Assembly: GCF_015352985.1 (NCBI RefSeq)
Contig: NZ_JACYXF010000004.1
Span: 1-64,000 of the forward strand
Source of the DNA: Noviherbaspirillum malthae
Lineage (GTDB): Bacteria; Pseudomonadota; Gammaproteobacteria; Burkholderiales; Burkholderiaceae_D
DNA: 64,000 nucleotides
Direction of reading: 5' to 3'
Numbering within the stretch: position 1 is the stretch's first letter; each line of letters starts with the position of its first letter. The notes beneath the pieces were generated by a model. The model saw only the letters and a program-made list of their open reading frames with translations. It made no database searches and was not told the DNA's origin. Positions 63,506 through 64,000 of this stretch are shown one piece after another. Both the position numbers and the translations under genes were made by a program.

Positions 63506-64000
63506 TCACCCGAATGCGCAATCGGCCGCGGGACCGGGATATTCCATCTCCAGCATGACCCATTCGCGCTGTGCGGCGCCAAAGCGCTGGCCGATCTCGC
63601 ACAAGCCACGGTCGAGCTGCTGCAGGGGCTTGAGTTCCGTTGCCATCGGCACGTGAGGAGCAGCCTCGGCGGCAGGATGCGCCGCAAGGACCAATCCGCT
63701 GCGCAGCCTCACCGGGCCGGAAGCCGAGACGGCATCCACGGTGACGCGCCCGGTACGCGCCCAGGCGTCTGCGGCCAGCGCAAGGGCGATGTCATCCATG
63801 CCGTCCCGCACATCCATGCTCCACCGTTCATGACGCCAGAACGCCGCCTTGTTCACCATATAGGTCCATGCCCGGCCGGCATCGAGACCGAACCGAGAAC
63901 TGTCGTGCGCCGGGTTCCAGGAAGACACGCCCAGCTCAGCCGCGAGGGTTTTCGCCTTTTCCCTGCCGCCGATCGCTTCAACGAGTGCAAGCATGGCCGG
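63506..64000 (-). CDS. partial hypothetical protein, possibly DJ-1/PfpI-like
   Basis: A frame of at least 162 residues, still open at the right edge of the window, so the true N-terminus is outside. It reads MLALVEAIGGREKAKTLAAELG and continues through RWSMDVRDGMDDIALALAADAWARTGR to KPLQQLDRGLCEIGQRFGAA. I recall the same pattern from the C-terminal half of DJ-1/PfpI-like proteins, but I cannot name the family firmly. It is convergent with the cupin gene. Confidence 0.5.
   Translation of the reverse strand, partial: PAMLALVEAIGGREKAKTLAAELGVSSWNPAHDSSRFGLDAGRAWTYMVNKAAFWRHERWSMDVRDGMDDIALALAADAWARTGRVTVDAVSASGPVRLRSGLVLAAHPAAEAAPHVPMATELKPLQQLDRGLCEIGQRFGAAQREWVMLEMEYPGPAADCAFG

Overview
The window looks like chromosomal DNA of a high-GC betaproteobacterium of the order Burkholderiales, perhaps near Oxalobacteraceae. 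This is an inference from three Bug/TctC-type periplasmic solute receptors, a Burkholderiales-type porin, many acyl-CoA catabolic genes and general protein resemblance. No ribosomal RNA or universal marker gene is present, so genus cannot be fixed. There is one tRNA (Lys, CUU) and no CRISPR array, phage or plasmid gene.

Layout. 1-2.0 kb: remnants of two insertion sequences (IS5-type tail, frameshifted IS1182-type transposase). 2.0-6.4 kb: a minus-strand acyl-CoA dehydrogenase / Bug receptor / acyl-CoA dehydrogenase operon with a divergent IclR regulator. 6.5-9.0 kb: a Crp/Fnr-type regulator divergent from an RsbRD-type histidine kinase, sharing a perfect 24-bp palindrome, then a truncated TPR gene. 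9.1-11.0 kb: an AT-richer acyltransferase and a gene-poor stretch next to tRNA-Lys. 11.2-13.7 kb: a second IclR paralog and a CoA transferase whose upstream region carries the same 19-bp motif as the first operon. 13.8-18.5 kb: a diguanylate cyclase, a DUF4832-type secreted protein and gene-poor DNA. 18.5-21.0 kb: D-amino-acid dehydrogenase and D-serine dehydratase, convergent. 21.0-28.3 kb: a minus-strand beta-oxidation-type run (SDR dehydrogenase, alpha-methylacyl-CoA racemase, thiolase, two acyl-CoA ligases, cupin dioxygenase) facing a MalT-type LuxR regulator (28.6-31.3 kb) across a 30-bp dyad. 31.7-34.1 kb: an ABC solute receptor with an acyl-CoA dehydrogenase. 35.1-43.2 kb: an HME-RND metal-efflux operon (CzcI-, CzcC-, CzcB-, CzcA-like, with two extra periplasmic proteins) preceded by a LysR gene. 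43.2-48.9 kb: SnoaL-like protein, FixJ-type response regulator, MFS exporter, five-PAS hybrid kinase. 49.1-55.6 kb: PrpF isomerase / Bug receptor / porin / DctA / CitE-like run with divergent LysR. 55.9-59.7 kb: LysR divergent from 2-hydroxyacid dehydrogenase / RraA-type aldolase / Bug receptor. 59.8-63.4 kb: a winged-helix TPR regulator divergent from an NmrA-like / AhpD-like / cupin operon. 63.5-64 kb: a partial gene leaving the window.

Taken together the region is an accessory catabolic block. Organic acids are captured by periplasmic receptors, activated by CoA ligases or transferases and degraded by acyl-CoA enzymes, with each small operon controlled by its own divergent regulator. The strongest new leads are regulatory: a 19-bp motif shared by two operons 8 kb apart near two IclR paralogs, a perfect 24-bp palindrome at 7292-7315 and a symmetric 30-bp dyad at 28462-28491. 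An RND pump with an unusual proton-relay motif and an operon with a degenerate CitE-like protein are also worth attention.
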